Source of the DNA: Usnea hakonensis
Lineage: Eukaryota > Ascomycota > Lecanoromycetes > Lecanorales > Parmeliaceae
Assembly: GCA_013423325.1 (NCBI GenBank)
Contig: BLJB01000230.1
Location: 1 to 64,000 of the forward strand
Direction of reading: 5' to 3'
DNA: 64,000 bases
The notes below the pieces were generated by a model. That model was given only the letters and a program-made list of their open reading frames with translations, searched no databases and was not told the origin of the DNA. Position 1 is the stretch's first letter. Each line of letters starts with the position of its first letter. Below, in pieces: positions 11,358 through 23,015 of the stretch. The translations under genes were made by a program, and so were the position numbers.

Positions 11358-13188
11358 ATGCGAGGCTTTGGCTCAGCTCTCATAGCGTGCGCCTTGATTT
11401 TCGACGTCACTGTTGCCTTGAAGCAGCCACGTTTTCGCGATGTGTCACGTAGAGGTCAAGACAAGGCCAACAAAGCCGTACGTGAGGCTACACATGTGAA
11501 GCTAAACCCACGGCAAGCAAACTCTTCCACGGATGCCGGTTTCCGATATCTGAGCAACACTACAGCCAGTGAGTCTACACTCTGCTGCTTTAGTGAACAC
11601 ATGACTCACAAATCGCAGAGTACAAGGTTGACTCGCTACCCGATGTCAACTTCGACATTGGCGAGATGTACTCGGGATTGATGCCAATCGATGAGAAGAA
11701 TGCCTCTAGGGCGTTATTCTTCATGTTCAATCCAACTATTGGAACGCCTGTCGACGAAATCACAATTTGGTTGAATGGCGGCCCCGGTTGCAGTTCCTTG
11801 GAGGGCTTTTTCCAAGAGAATGGCAGATTCTTGTGGCAGCCAGGAACATTTGCGCCTGTTGAGAATCCATAGTATGTCGTGTATATATCTTGGTGCAAGC
11901 TTGACGACTGACATGATCTAGCTCCTGGGTGAACCTTACAAACATGCTCTGGTATATCATACCGTTTTTGATTCTGTGTTTGTGGAGACTAACGTGGGCG
12001 TTAGGGTCGAGCAACCCGTCGGCACAGGCTTTTCGATTGGCGAAGTCACCGCCAAGACTCAAGAGGAAACCGCCCAGGATTTCGTCAAGTTCTTCAAAAA
12101 TTTCGAAAAGGCCTTTGGAATCAAGAATTACAAGATCTACGTCACGGGCGAGAGCTATGCGGGCCGCTACGTTCCATACATTTCAGCAGCAATGTTGGAC
12201 GAGAAGGATACAGAGTACTATGACCTCTCTGGTAAATTACTCTCAGCATATTCTAGGCTCCGCACTTGCTGACATGGCCTTCGCGTCTACAGGAGCCCTA
12301 GTATATGACCCTTGCATTGGCCAATTCGTCTACACCCAGGAAGAAGTCACAGCGGTGCCCTTTGTGATGGAGAACCAAGCCCTCTTCCAATTCAACCAGT
12401 CTTTCCTCGCTCAAATCGACAGTCTCGATAAATCCTGCGGATACGCCGACCTCCGAGAAAAATACCTCACCTTCCCCCCGCCGGGAAACCAGCCCGCCGA
12501 ATACTTCAACTACACCACCGAAGGCAACTGCGATGTTCTAGACCTGATCGACAACGCCGCCTTGGCCAACAACCCCTGCTTCGACATCTACGAAGTAAAC
12601 CAACAGTGCCCCCTCCTCTGGGACGTCCTCTCCTTCCCGACCCAGCTCGTCTACACCGCCCCCGGCGCCACCACCTACTTCAACCGCACCGACGTCAAAG
12701 CCGCCATCCACGCCCCCTCATACATCAACTGGGCCGAATGCGCCGTCAACCCCGTCTTCACAGGCGGCTCCGGCGGCCCCCAAGGCGAAGGCGACCTCTC
12801 CGCCGACCCCATCCAGCACGTCCTCCCGCAAGTCATCGAAGCCACGAACCGCGTCCTCGTCGCAAACGGCGACTTCGACATGATAATCATCACAAACGGC
12901 ACCCTCATGTCCATCCAAAACATGACCTGGAACGGCAAACTGGGCTTCCAGACACAGCCCGCGACACCCATCGTCATCACCGAGCCAGATCTCCAGTACG
13001 AGGCGGTGTTTGCGATGAATGGGGCCGAGGGCGTCGATGGGCCGCAGGGGACGATGGGCATCCAGCATTTGGAACGGGGCTTGATGTGGGCGGAGACGTT
13101 TCTGAGTGGGCATATGCAGCCGGAGTTTCAGCCTCGGGTGACGTATCGGCATTTGGAGTGGGTGCTTGGGAGGGTGGAGGCGCTTTGA
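11358..13188 (+). CDS. Secreted serine carboxypeptidase, peptidase family S10
   Basis: Alpha/beta-hydrolase carboxypeptidase of 538 aa that removes C-terminal residues from peptides. Exons are 11358-11568, 11619-11871, 11922-11951 (a 30-nt microexon), 12005-12231 and 12293-13188; all frame sums close. A signal peptide, MRGFGSALIACALIFDVTVA, points to secretion. The substrate-carboxylate motif WLNGGPGCSSLEG is in exon 2. The nucleophile serine is in GESYAGRYVPYIS. The catalytic Asp is in VANGDFDMII and the catalytic His in LSGHMQP near the C terminus. Several Asn-X-Thr/Ser sites suggest glycosylation. The last exon is very C-rich at third positions, which creates long antisense frames that I reject. 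A repeated block follows directly downstream. Confidence 0.93.
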
Positions 13189-14258
13189 TATAATATAGCA
13201 TTGGGACTGGTACCGATGGATGGATGTATATACGCCATACGCCTGATAGATATGGCATAAAAAAAGAATTTTGAACGCGACTCAGGAACATCATCAGCTC
13301 CCGTCTCGATCCCCCACCGACCTCCCCATGCCTCCCACTCCCAGCCCCCCCCTCTCATCACCATCACCCCCCTCATCCTCCATCCATCCACCCCTTCCCC
13401 CNNCCACCCCCCCCTTCCCCCCCCCCCCATCCCCCCCCCTCATCACCATCTCCATCCATCCATTCATCCATCCACCCACCCCCACCCCCCCTCATCACCA
13501 CCCAGACCCATCGCTCAGTCGCCGAACCCTTTTCCAGTGAGTGAGTGAGCTAGGCGTACGTGTACGTGAGTGATATAGAGTAGGCCTTATTCGAAAGGAG
13601 GAGCAGGGGTCTCAAGAACACCATTCATTCATCTCGTTAATTTCTATCTTAATCCTCTACCTCACAGCCATTCCCCCCCACCCCCCCTCATCAATATCCC
13701 CCACACCCCCCCTCATCAATATCCCCCACACCCCCCTCATCACCATCACCATCCTCCATCCATCCATCCATCCACCCCACCCCCCTCATCACCATCCCAC
13801 ATCCTCCATCGCTGAACCCTTTTTCAGTGAGTGAGCTGGGCGTACGTTAGTCATATAGAGTAGGCCTGGTCCGAAAGCGGAGCGGGGGTTTGGAGGTGAG
13901 GTTGAGAGAGGGGGGGGAGGGGGGGGTATATATATATATACGCCATACGCCTGATAGATATGGCATAAAAAAAGAAATTTGAACGGGACTCAGGAACATC
14001 ATTCACCTGTCTTTAATCCCCCACCGACCCCCCCCCCCCCCCCCCCCCCCCTCCCCCCCCCCCCCCCCACCCCCCCCCCCCCCCCCCCCCCCCCCATCCT
14101 GCATCACCCCCCTCATCACCATCACCATCCTCCATCCTCCATCCATCCAGTAACCAGTACCAGCTCCAGACCCATCGCTTAGTCGCCGAGCCTTTTTCAG
14201 TGAGTGAGGTGAGCTGGGCGTACGTCAGTCATAGAGTAGGCCTTGTCCGAAGGGGGGT
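13189..14258. repeat. Three diverged tandem copies of a ~300-370 bp block
   Basis: Three copies of one block follow the carboxypeptidase gene. A shared core (CAGTGAGTGAG, then GGCGTACGT, then AGAGTAGGCC) recurs near 13533, 13825 and 14198. The leader (CGCCATACGCCTGATAGATA, GGCATAAAAAAAG, ACTCAGGAACATCAT) occurs at 13235-13294 and again at 13938-14002, with a weaker version near 13611. Between leader and core lie poly-C and CATC/CCAT tracts of differing length. The first leader overlaps the 3' flank of the carboxypeptidase, so the gene's 3' end seems to have been duplicated. Two undetermined bases sit at 13402-13403. Confidence 0.75.
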
Positions 14259-14324
14259 CGGGAGGTGAGGTTGAGGTTGAGAGGGGTGTAGAGAGGGGTG
14301 TAGAGAGGGGTGTAGGGAAGTGTA

Positions 14325-14366
<42 letters not shown>

Positions 14367-15426
14367 TGGAGATGGAGATGGAGGTGGAAGGGGAAGGATT
14401 TAGGCTAAATAGCTATACAGGTCTAATTTTTTTAGCTAATAACCCTCATCCTATCTTTCATCATACACCCCTTCCTTCCTCCCTCCCTCTCCTCTCCTCT
14501 GGTGCCATACAAGCACTTGATATCACATCACCTATAGATAGGAAGTACTATCTAGGGTAGGTAGAACGGGAAAGCGCGAAGTGTGGAATGGTGAGGTGGA
14601 AGGGAGTGGAGTGGAGGGGGTGAGAGATGGGAGAGTGGGAGGGGGTTGGGAAGAGAGGGGGGGGGGGGGGTGGGGTGGGGGGGGGGGGGGGGGGGGGGTG
14701 GGGGGGGGGGGGGGGGGGGGGGGGGGGAGACTGGGTACTGGGAGGGAGGGTGAGAGGTGGGTGTTTTGATTGGATAGGCGAGATTTTGTGTAGTGCTTTG
14801 GAATATATTGCTTGATAGTTTTCAGTAGAGAGCGGAGAAGAAAAAAAATCAGGAAATACCTTCCGTGTGGTGGAGGGTGGTACGTAGCTTGGAGATTATT
14901 GTAGGCTGCTTAGCACGAGATATATAGAAGGGGGAGGTTTTGAGGTGGATAGATGTAAGGGGAAGGGACGATGTGGTTGATGATGAGTGTTGGAGATTGT
15001 AAAGTGCGGGGAGGACGAGCGTGAGGATGTGTGATGATAGGATGCCGGGTCAAGGGTTTTGAGAAACGAGATTCATAAAAGGGACTCGGGGTACGATGGA
15101 TGGTGGATTGGAGCGGGTTTGGATGATACGTGGGTTCTGGCTTCTTTGGGGATTGGATTGAGTGGGAGGTTAGAGTTGGGATTTAGGTGCGATGTATTGG
15201 GTGTTGAGTTCAATATTGAGTGTGGTATCTTTGGATGGGCGGTAGGATGATCTTCGAAAATTTTTATATGGTGGTATGGTTGGAGTTCATTGAGGTACGG
15301 GAGTAGCTGTAGCGTGTTGGGTATCTGCGCCTCGTTTCAGTACTGATGTCACTGCAAGCCAACCGAAATAGTAACCTACAAGTGATCTCGAATCGAGTCT
15401 TGAGCCCCTTCCCGGGCTGGCAAGAT
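14259..15426. repeat. Poly-G tracts and gene-free DNA
   Basis: Poly-G runs of roughly 40 bases lie at 14327-14365 and an interrupted G run at 14658-14727. The stretch 14028-14095 just before is nearly pure C on the same strand. From 14730 to 15426 the DNA is purine-rich and without a coding pattern. Long Gly-rich frames here come only from the G runs. Confidence 0.6.
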
Positions 15427-17614
15427 CTACGCCAACAACTCATCGATGTCATCCATCAACGGGTCCCGCAGTCCCTGCGAAGGCTGTCTCGGATTCGTCC
15501 AGACGTTCGTGAGAGGCGCTTCCCGCGTCCAAACCCCGACACCAACATTACTTTCGGTGGCTAGGTCTAAAGGACCGCCAGTCTGGGGTATACGAGAAGT
15601 GTCGGCCGCCGTCGTTGCGAATTCAAAGGTCTCTTCTGGCCATTGCAGGGTGGTATCGGTGGTCACTACTGGCTTATCGGGTGGCCAGTCTTTGTTGACT
15701 GGAAAAGGAAAGCTTGGGCGACGAATGGAGAGGTAGATGCCGATTGTGTTGAGAGGGTTATGAGCTGGCTGCACCAAGCGGACTTTCGTCCATTCGACAA
15801 GGCCTCGTGGTGCGCAGAGGCAAGCTTTAAGGATGTTTTCATGTTGAGCGGTCAGGTTAGCTGTTGCTGACCATGGATTGAGCCCTGGTCAAACGTTGAA
15901 GCTGGGACTTCTGCACCAGTGTATGTCCTGAAGCGTCCAGTCTGTGCAATGAATGGTCAAAATTAGAGTACTACTAGCATTCGGCTCTCGGAATATCTCA
16001 GTGTTACCAGTAAGCTTGAGAGTAAGGATGCAGGCGCCATAGTCACGTAGTAGGGTGTCGAGCGGCGTTATGGATATGGCACTTCGGTCAATCCTTGCCG
16101 AGATATTCCGCATATATACATCCTTCGCATTCCAGTGGTGACGGCTGAACACAGCTTGGTGTCTACCAGATATTTGCAGCTTTTTATTCGGACCAATGTC
16201 ACCAGGACAAACATTGGTTGCACACCTGATCAGCGGGCTATCTATTGGTTGCCCTGAAAGAGTCCGTAGGAATTTTGGATGGACCCTGTAGAGCTCGTTG
16301 TTTGGTTCCTGTGTTTTCAAGAGGGCATTTATTTTTGCAGCAAGCGCGAAATTCTTTGAGCTTTGTGCGTACTCATTTGCCCAATACTCCATGGCAGCTA
16401 CATCACTTTCTGCGACAGCATCTTGGGTTGAAGAGGTGTGGCCGACGAGCAAGCCGGTAATAGCGTCGAGTACTGGGCCACCAGAGTTGCCTTTTCGAAT
16501 ACGTGAGTGCGGATAGATTCTTGGAAGTGGTGTTACCTTCAAAATAGTCGAGATAGGTGGTCATGGTTCCGTAGCCCGGAATGAGGTGTGAAAAGGGATC
16601 ATCGTCGTCGCCTACTAGACAATATCGCAACACATGAGCACTTGCAGACACCTTCAACTGCGTCCCTAATGGACGGCCAACATTATAGACCGCGCTTCCA
16701 AACTCAGGTGGTCTTACAGAATACTTTGCTATTGGTAGAGGGGAAAGCTAGATTGTGGTGCCTTTCAATTTGAAGACTGCAGAGTCCCATTTCCTCGACC
16801 AAGAAGCAGTCGCGATCGGGTTCGACGGGGACGGAGTAGGTCCGTGTGTATCACGGAGCAGGACCTTTTCGATCTCGGAGACCTCTGAGTCCGTAAACGT
16901 CTTACTTGCAACGCTGCCAGCCCAATTGAAGACCACCCTCAGCTCGCTTAGTTGATTATTTGTCAGTTCTTCGTTCAAGCAATGCCCCACCGTTTCCATA
17001 TACCCCTTGCCGAGATGATAAGCAGAGCAAAATTTAGGGCCGATCATGTACTGCCCACTCGGTGGAAAGCGGCCAATGAGCTCGGTCACATCGCTGGGCC
17101 ACTCCAGAGCTTCTATACTTTTAGACAGAGATGGGGCTTCGGGACCAGTATATGCTGTAGCCGGATCCATAGCAGTGTTTCCGAAACACCTCTTCAAAGA
17201 GTCCCTGTCATGTTGCAAGCAGTCTGCGAGATGGTCTCGCCATACCGAACCCAAATCGGTCTGTCTGTGGCTAGGGTCATACACCCAAGAGTCCCTCCCA
17301 TAGTTCCAGCCAAATTCAGGCTTCAGAACCGTGAAGACACCGGTGGCTTTCACGTTGCTAGAAAACGTCAACCACCGCTATGGAGCATGGCTTGTGCCGA
17401 GAAAAGAAAGAGAGAGGTACAGATTTTCGATTGCAGCTTGGCGAAGAGCAGTGAGAGCAGTGAGAGCATCGAAGACTTGCTTTCCAATGTCAGAAAGTCC
17501 AGTCATAGACCTCGCTGCATTAGCGTCAACCCTGTGGTCAAATTTAAGCGTGTGAGGGTCATTGAAAGACCCGTCGGAGATGTTCCACTCATTGTAACTT
17601 TCCACCGGAGGCAT
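15427..17614 (-). pseudogene. Trypsin-like serine protease with two in-frame stops
   Basis: A chymotrypsin/V8-like protease gene with an otherwise continuous frame of 692 codons: exons 17614-17421, 17357-16537 and 16490-15427. Introns of 63 nt and 46 nt restore NLNVKATG and DYFEGNSGGPV. All three triad residues remain: His in METVGHC, Asp in WDSAVFKL, Ser in GNSGGPV. Two nonsense codons interrupt it: TAG at 16750-16748 (codon 268) and TGA at 15891-15889 (codon 539). Past each stop the same frame continues without a shift; after the TGA it reads PGLNPWSATANL and runs to a stop at 15427. Both stops are one C-to-T change from sense codons (CAG, CGA). No signal peptide is seen at the ATG chosen. 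It is probably a young pseudogene; a sequencing error or readthrough is less likely. Confidence 0.75.
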
Positions 17615-18172
17615 GTATATGGCAAGCAGACCCTCTAAGATGTGGTTTGGTCTCCTTTAGCTCGCTGCAGACATTTCATCGCTTTAACTTGGTTCTTTCG
17701 GTAATTTTTTTGGTTGCGATGAATAGACAGACTAAATGAAGCACTCGTGATGAGGATGACGAATCCATTGTTGCGGTGTAGGTCGAGTGTTATAGATTCA
17801 TAAATTGAAGGCATGTAGATTTATAATTATAGTGAGCGCGCTCTAATTGTTTTCGATACGTGTCATAGTTGGCGCAATTGTGATATATTTATATTGGGTA
17901 GAGAACGCATCAATGGAAAAGACGTAGCGGAATCTAGCGAATTACTATCACGTGATTCGATGCCAAGAAAAACTTAGCGTCCTCGGTACATTGTAACATT
18001 ACCTTAGCCTTCATACTCTGTACTTTATACCTACCTTACCTTACCTATCTTTTTGAAAACTACAGTGTTGTAGACAGAAGTTTCACACTATTGCTTCACA
18101 CGTCTCCCCGCCCCAGTCCTACCTACGTATTCAATCCATGAACAGCAATTCAAAAGTCCCGCACGTCCAGCT
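17615..18172. other. Divergent promoter region, protease pseudogene and F-box gene
   Basis: 558 bases between two divergent starts. The middle (17800-17900) is AT-rich. Short CCTTACC repeats lie near 18000-18050. No gene is seen. Confidence 0.5.
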
Positions 18173-19564
18173 ATGGCCGCTCTTGCTCTGGCAATGCCAG
18201 TCGAAATGCTTCATCAAATCTGCGAAAACCTACATCAGTCGGATCTGAAGAATTTTCGTCTTGTCTGCACACATTTTCGTGTCACTGCTGAGAAGATTCT
18301 CTTTCGCCATATTCTATTGAGGCGCAACCCTGCGAGCTTCATGCGACTTCGTCTGATCGCTGACCATCTTGAAATCCGCAACCATGTGAGATCCTTATGC
18401 TATGACCCAAGACTGTTCCCGAATGAAGGACTTTTCGAAGACTTTGAGCAATGGAACGACGCGGTCCTCGGGCACAAAGACGGTCACTATCCTACATACT
18501 TTATTAAAGAATATGCAGACAAAGCCGAGCGCAGGGAACTTCATGCTCACTACCAAAAATATTGCGCTTTAGTTCATAGCGATGAACCCATGCACGAATG
18601 CGAGGAGGAGACCCAAGATCTAGTTAGTGGTTTCGCTAGGCTACCACACCTCAGGGATGTTTACCTTATCTTCAAAGAAGAACGTTGCCCATCACGATTC
18701 CGTCCGCTGAGCTCCGTTACCTTGGAGACCTTGATCTGTCCTGATCCGGTGTACGGATGGTTGCACCGCAGAAAAATCTTCACGGGCCTTTTGAAAGCTG
18801 CTCACGCAGCTCAAATATCGTTGAAGTCGATAAAAGCGTTCGGTATGCCATGGAGAGTTTTCCAACAATCCGAGGAAGATTCGTCTATGATGGCTTCAGC
18901 TACAAAATCTTGTCAGCATCTTGCCATCGATGTGGATCCTCATGACGACCCTGAAAATGGAAGAGGAAATGGAAGACGGAGTCTCGCAAACATGATCTCG
19001 AGCTCTTCGTCTCTTCACACACTCGAGATCTCTCTTGGATACGTGGATTATTGCCAATGGGGAGACTGGAGATTATGTGTAAAGGTGCCCGAGGTTATTG
19101 ACCCTAAAAATCACTGGCCGTATCTCAAGCGCCTCATGCTCCAGGCTTTTACATCGACTGATGTCCATCTGAAGGATTTATTGACCCGTCACACTTCGAC
19201 TCTGCGATCCTTAGAGCTTGTAAACTTCAAATTGGAGCCCTACTCATTGGATGGAAAGAACCACCATGGGTCTTGGATTGAGATTATTATGTTCCTCGAG
19301 AGTTCTCTAAACCTTGAAAGTGTTCGTCTAGACGGAGAGCTGTACAATGGAAGTGACGAACTTTGGTGGGCACGCGACTCCAGCACCTTTGACAGCACAT
19401 ACGGCTGCCCTCAAGAGGGTCCATGTCTCAATGACCGTATCAAGAAGTTTATCGTGGAAGGAGGCACCTGTCCACTTCCTTTTCCTCACGCTCCTGATAG
19501 ACCTGCCGACTGGAAACATCTGACAGACTTCTCCTGGGCTTGCTTGACGCACATATTGAGGTGA
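18173..19564 (+). CDS. F-box protein
   Basis: A single-exon gene of 463 aa. Residues about 7-45 (AMPVEMLHQICENLHQSDLK, then RLVCTHFR and ILFRHILLR) fit an F-box, the module that binds Skp1 in SCF ubiquitin ligases. The rest contains loosely repeated leucine-rich segments (LEISLGYVDY, LKRLMLQAF, TLRSLELVNF, LESVRLDGE), which may form a substrate-binding LRR-like surface. The C terminus is hydrophilic and ends IL(R). The ATG at 18173 is the first in frame, and the reading frame is uninterrupted. Target protein unknown. It is divergent from the protease pseudogene. Confidence 0.85.
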   Translation: MAALALAMPVEMLHQICENLHQSDLKNFRLVCTHFRVTAEKILFRHILLRRNPASFMRLRLIADHLEIRNHVRSLCYDPRLFPNEGLFEDFEQWNDAVLGHKDGHYPTYFIKEYADKAERRELHAHYQKYCALVHSDEPMHECEEETQDLVSGFARLPHLRDVYLIFKEERCPSRFRPLSSVTLETLICPDPVYGWLHRRKIFTGLLKAAHAAQISLKSIKAFGMPWRVFQQSEEDSSMMASATKSCQHLAIDVDPHDDPENGRGNGRRSLANMISSSSSLHTLEISLGYVDYCQWGDWRLCVKVPEVIDPKNHWPYLKRLMLQAFTSTDVHLKDLLTRHTSTLRSLELVNFKLEPYSLDGKNHHGSWIEIIMFLESSLNLESVRLDGELYNGSDELWWARDSSTFDSTYGCPQEGPCLNDRIKKFIVEGGTCPLPFPHAPDRPADWKHLTDFSWACLTHILR

Positions 19565-22172
19565 TTTATTATCAGTCTCTGGTACCACTTTTGTTCTGCA
19601 ATGGAATGGGTCCTTCCAGTACTTTGCGACTCCAGTGATAGTATACGCAACCAAAGAACACGTTGCTAGAGCAAGCACGCCATCATGAGGCCCCAAAATC
19701 TGCCGCATGCTCACGTTCGTCGGCATGGCCTGTCTGGATAGGTGATATGCCAATGTCACAATCTTTTTCGAAAACGAAAACTTGCGTTCCTCTACCGAAT
19801 CTCTCATAGCATGGAAATTGAAATCATCTGTGGCACCACAATGGCGCGAACCTTGACTCCCTTCTCATGACTTTGTCCACGGCTTCAAGCTAATCCAGGC
19901 TGGCTTCTCGATAGGGCAAGAACAAATCTCTACAGTTTTTAGCCAATCCAAGCCTCATATCAATAGCCCGACTACCCAGCCCACAGCCAACCTTCAAACT
20001 ACCCTCTGCATCGCCTCCAACACAGCATCCCCCCAACTCACACACCTCTAGTCACTTTCACAAACCCAAGCTTTGCCCCCCATCCTTCCCTGCACCCCCA
20101 ATCCCCCCACCACCATCACCATCACCATCACCATCCCTCTCCCCCTCAACTAAGAGCCTGACGTGAGACAGCCCTGAGTCTGCTCAGCTACTCGCCACCT
20201 CACAGCAGTGGCAGATCGACTTCCAGAGGTAATCTAGTTGCCCAATGCAGATATCCATCCTTATGAATCGGCCACAGTGGCTTTATGGGCAAAGATATCG
20301 GTGACGGTGATGGGATGTGCTTTGCATGTTCGTCATGTTGTCGGAGACGAAAATTGATTGCTAGTGCTATCTTTGATCGCCTTGGAGGTCATTTTCCTAG
20401 TATCGTTTGTAGCATCATTACTATAGCTACTGCTACCCATGCACTCATAGTTCCGTCACACCCAATTCCCGTCACACCGAACTAACCCCCCCTCCCCCCA
20501 GACCCCTCTCATTTCCACCTTCTCACCTCCCCCCAACCATACCAACACATCCCCTCAAACCCCTACCGCCTTCCTTCCATCCATCCATCCACCCATCAAA
20601 CTCACCAACATCAAACACCTCCTCCACTAGCCTTGAAAGAGTCTCATACGTATGACACACCTATTCAGCGATTCAGAGAATTGGAGGGTAGGGAGGGGGG
20701 AGAGGGGGATGTAGCGGGCTGTGGCAGCACAATGCATGAGAAGTAGCAATAGTCCAGAGGAGCGTGGGCAGATGAAGCCGGTGATGAGAGTGGTGGGCTC
20801 TGGGGTGCGAAGGACCTAAGAGGATCCAAGAGCCCGTCAGGGAAGGAGGAGGCTCTGGGGGCCAGATAGTGCCAGAATAGGTAACCTATCAACCCACACA
20901 ACCCTCCCCTCATAAACCACACACCACCAATCACCCCTGTGCACTACTCCCATTTCCAGGACCTCTTACATATCATACCTCAGCAATCCTCTATATCCCA
21001 GTATAATATTGGTTTTTTGGCAGGGATGATGGCTAGGGTAGGGTTAAAAGATTGAGCCTCGCCTGTCCCCGCTCCCCCCCCCCTCGCCCCCTACCTAACC
21101 AAACCACAGCCCCCTTCCCCTTCATCACTACACACCTTCCTCCTCCATCAAACCTAATCTGCAAACCCATCCAACCCCCCGAACCCTTTCCTCAAAACAT
21201 CTCTAACCCAGTCCAGTCCAGTCAGCCCGTCCAATCCAATCCACTCCAATCCAATTCCCATCTCCATCCTGTCATCCTCTGTTGTTGTAGGAGGAGGAGG
21301 AGGAGGAGGGGGGGGGCTTGCTTGGTTGGTTGCTTGGGTTGGGTGGGGAGATACTCTTATTTATTGAAATGCATTGATGTGAACGGAAGAGAGGGGGGGG
21401 GGGGAGATACATAACGAAGATTTAGAAGGGGGGGGTTTGTCTGGTGTGTGGGATATAGAGATGGGGATGGGAGGATTTAAGGTTTTTGAGAGGAGGGAAT
21501 GCTACGGGGTTCGCGAGGTTTCGATGGATGGATGGAAGGGGGGAAGGGGAGGGGTGCTGGGGGAATGTTTTGAGGGGTTTTGATAAGATGTGGTGTGGAG
21601 CGCGGGGTCAGGAAGGAAGGAAGGAAGGAAGGAAGGAGGGGTTTGCAGCTGTGGAGGATGGTGAGTAGGTAGCGAGTGAGTGAATTGGGATTTTCAGTGC
21701 TTCTATCGAAGTAATCTGATATTCTATGCTGCCTGCCTAGCATCTCAGATGCCTGTTTCATATCAACGTCACTCTACCCCAAAGAGTCCGGCTCTTTCTC
21801 GTGTGTCTTTCTGGTTGGAGATAGCTTTGATGGTGCTGCACTTCAACCACACTGTCCTCATATCAGATTTACTCTTGAGGTTCCATCTCACTCGAGACTT
21901 CTACTTGTTGCAGTTGCTTTCCGAGCCTTTGTGATAGCTCTGGCGCTGTGCTCTTCGCCGAACCCGTTGTGTGGCCATTGAGGGGGGTGGGTTATACGTC
22001 CACTCAGATCGTCACCACCAATGAAAGGGATTCAGAAGGGGCTCTAGATGAGAGGGATTCCAGCTGATATGTTCTTGGCGTTCTCGAGCTGGAAGCCTTG
22101 GAGTCGCCGTACCGAAATTGACACGGAATTTTCCTCGCAAGGCAATCATCTTTTTCTACAGAGTATCTCGTC
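19565..22172. other. Long intergenic stretch with simple repeats
   Basis: 2.6 kb between convergent genes with no supported gene. It holds a CATCAC run near 20105-20135, C-rich DNA at 20480-20600 and 21060-21190, TCCAA/CCAGT variants near 21205-21260, a GGAGGA run near 21290-21315, poly-G near 21311-21317 and 21392-21402, and a GGAA run near 21612-21640. Open frames at 20285-20485 and 21680-21934 have no domain, start context or splice support. Confidence 0.5.
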
Positions 22173-23015
22173 TCAGACACCGCATTGCGCAAGCCACACT
22201 GGATCATCCGGCTTCTCCAACGTGCCGAGGAATCTCTTTGTTGTCACTCGACATATCTCATCATTTCCCTCCTTCGTTGCGACTATTGTAATATGTGTTT
22301 TGCAGCAGCCACAACTAGTCGATATCTCGCGTCGTGAGTTTCGGTTGAGAAAGCCGTAGAGAGCGTTGACAATATCCGAATCGTTGATTTGTTTATGCGG
22401 ACAGAGCCAAATGTCATCCATACTCAGGAATTGTTGCAGCTCTGCTGCAGTTTCCACCTGGTATTTGATACAGTCTAGCGATCCAATATTCCAGTCGAAG
22501 GAGAGTACCAGCTCGGGTGTGCGTCCGGAGAGGCCAGCATTTTCGTGGGAGAAAGTTCCGAAGCCTCGGAGGAGGCAGCGCGAGGATATGCAGATACCTT
22601 TGCTGTCTCCAGCAGCCGGAGTGAACTGGTATCGGTGCTCTTGACAGCGCAATTCCAAAGCGTCGACGCTCTTACTAGTATTCTTGATAGAGGCAGACGT
22701 GCATTTTCTCTTCAGAGAGTCAAACGACACAGCCTGATGAGGACAAATTCGGAGGTTTGGGGAGACCGTTGGTGGGGGAGAAGCGGGGTGTTTTTCCTCA
22801 AGGATTAGGCCCTTTTCCTCTGCCAGGTCATGATATGGCGGTGGTATATCATAGACAGCGGATGTCGCCAAGTCACCGAATACTCCGTCGTTCGTGCTAA
22901 TGGAGTCCGTCTCTTTTGCTTTCGTTCTTTGCTTGTGGAAGAGGGAGACTAATCTTCTCAGGAAACGAGAGGCCATTCTGGATCGTTTTGGGGATAATGG
23001 ACGGTTGAACGACAT
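22173..23015 (-). CDS. Conserved hypothetical fungal protein
   Basis: A single-exon gene of 280 aa; I do not recognise a named domain. The N terminus is basic (PLSPKRSRMASRFLRRL), followed by an acidic, Pro-rich stretch with a PPPYHDL motif of the PPxY type. Two CPH motifs (RICPHQAVSF and WLCPHKQIND) and a later CGCC pair could form a metal site or disulfides. The end reads RVTTKRFLGTLEKPDDPVWLAQCGV; a C-terminal CRV.T.RFLG...DPxWLAQ pattern is one I associate with uncharacterised ascomycete proteins. There is no signal peptide or membrane helix. The intact frame, normal composition and ATG start support a real gene. Confidence 0.65.
   Translation of the reverse strand: MSFNRPLSPKRSRMASRFLRRLVSLFHKQRTKAKETDSISTNDGVFGDLATSAVYDIPPPYHDLAEEKGLILEEKHPASPPPTVSPNLRICPHQAVSFDSLKRKCTSASIKNTSKSVDALELRCQEHRYQFTPAAGDSKGICISSRCLLRGFGTFSHENAGLSGRTPELVLSFDWNIGSLDCIKYQVETAAELQQFLSMDDIWLCPHKQINDSDIVNALYGFLNRNSRREISTSCGCCKTHITIVATKEGNDEICRVTTKRFLGTLEKPDDPVWLAQCGV

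Noticed and set aside
12606..13193. Long overlapping frame in the carboxypeptidase last exon
   Set aside because: Shadow of the S10 gene; Arg/Pro/His-rich and due to C-rich third positions.
20285..20485. Small frame with CSSCCRRR
   Set aside because: Short, no signal or conservation evidence, in a simple-repeat region.
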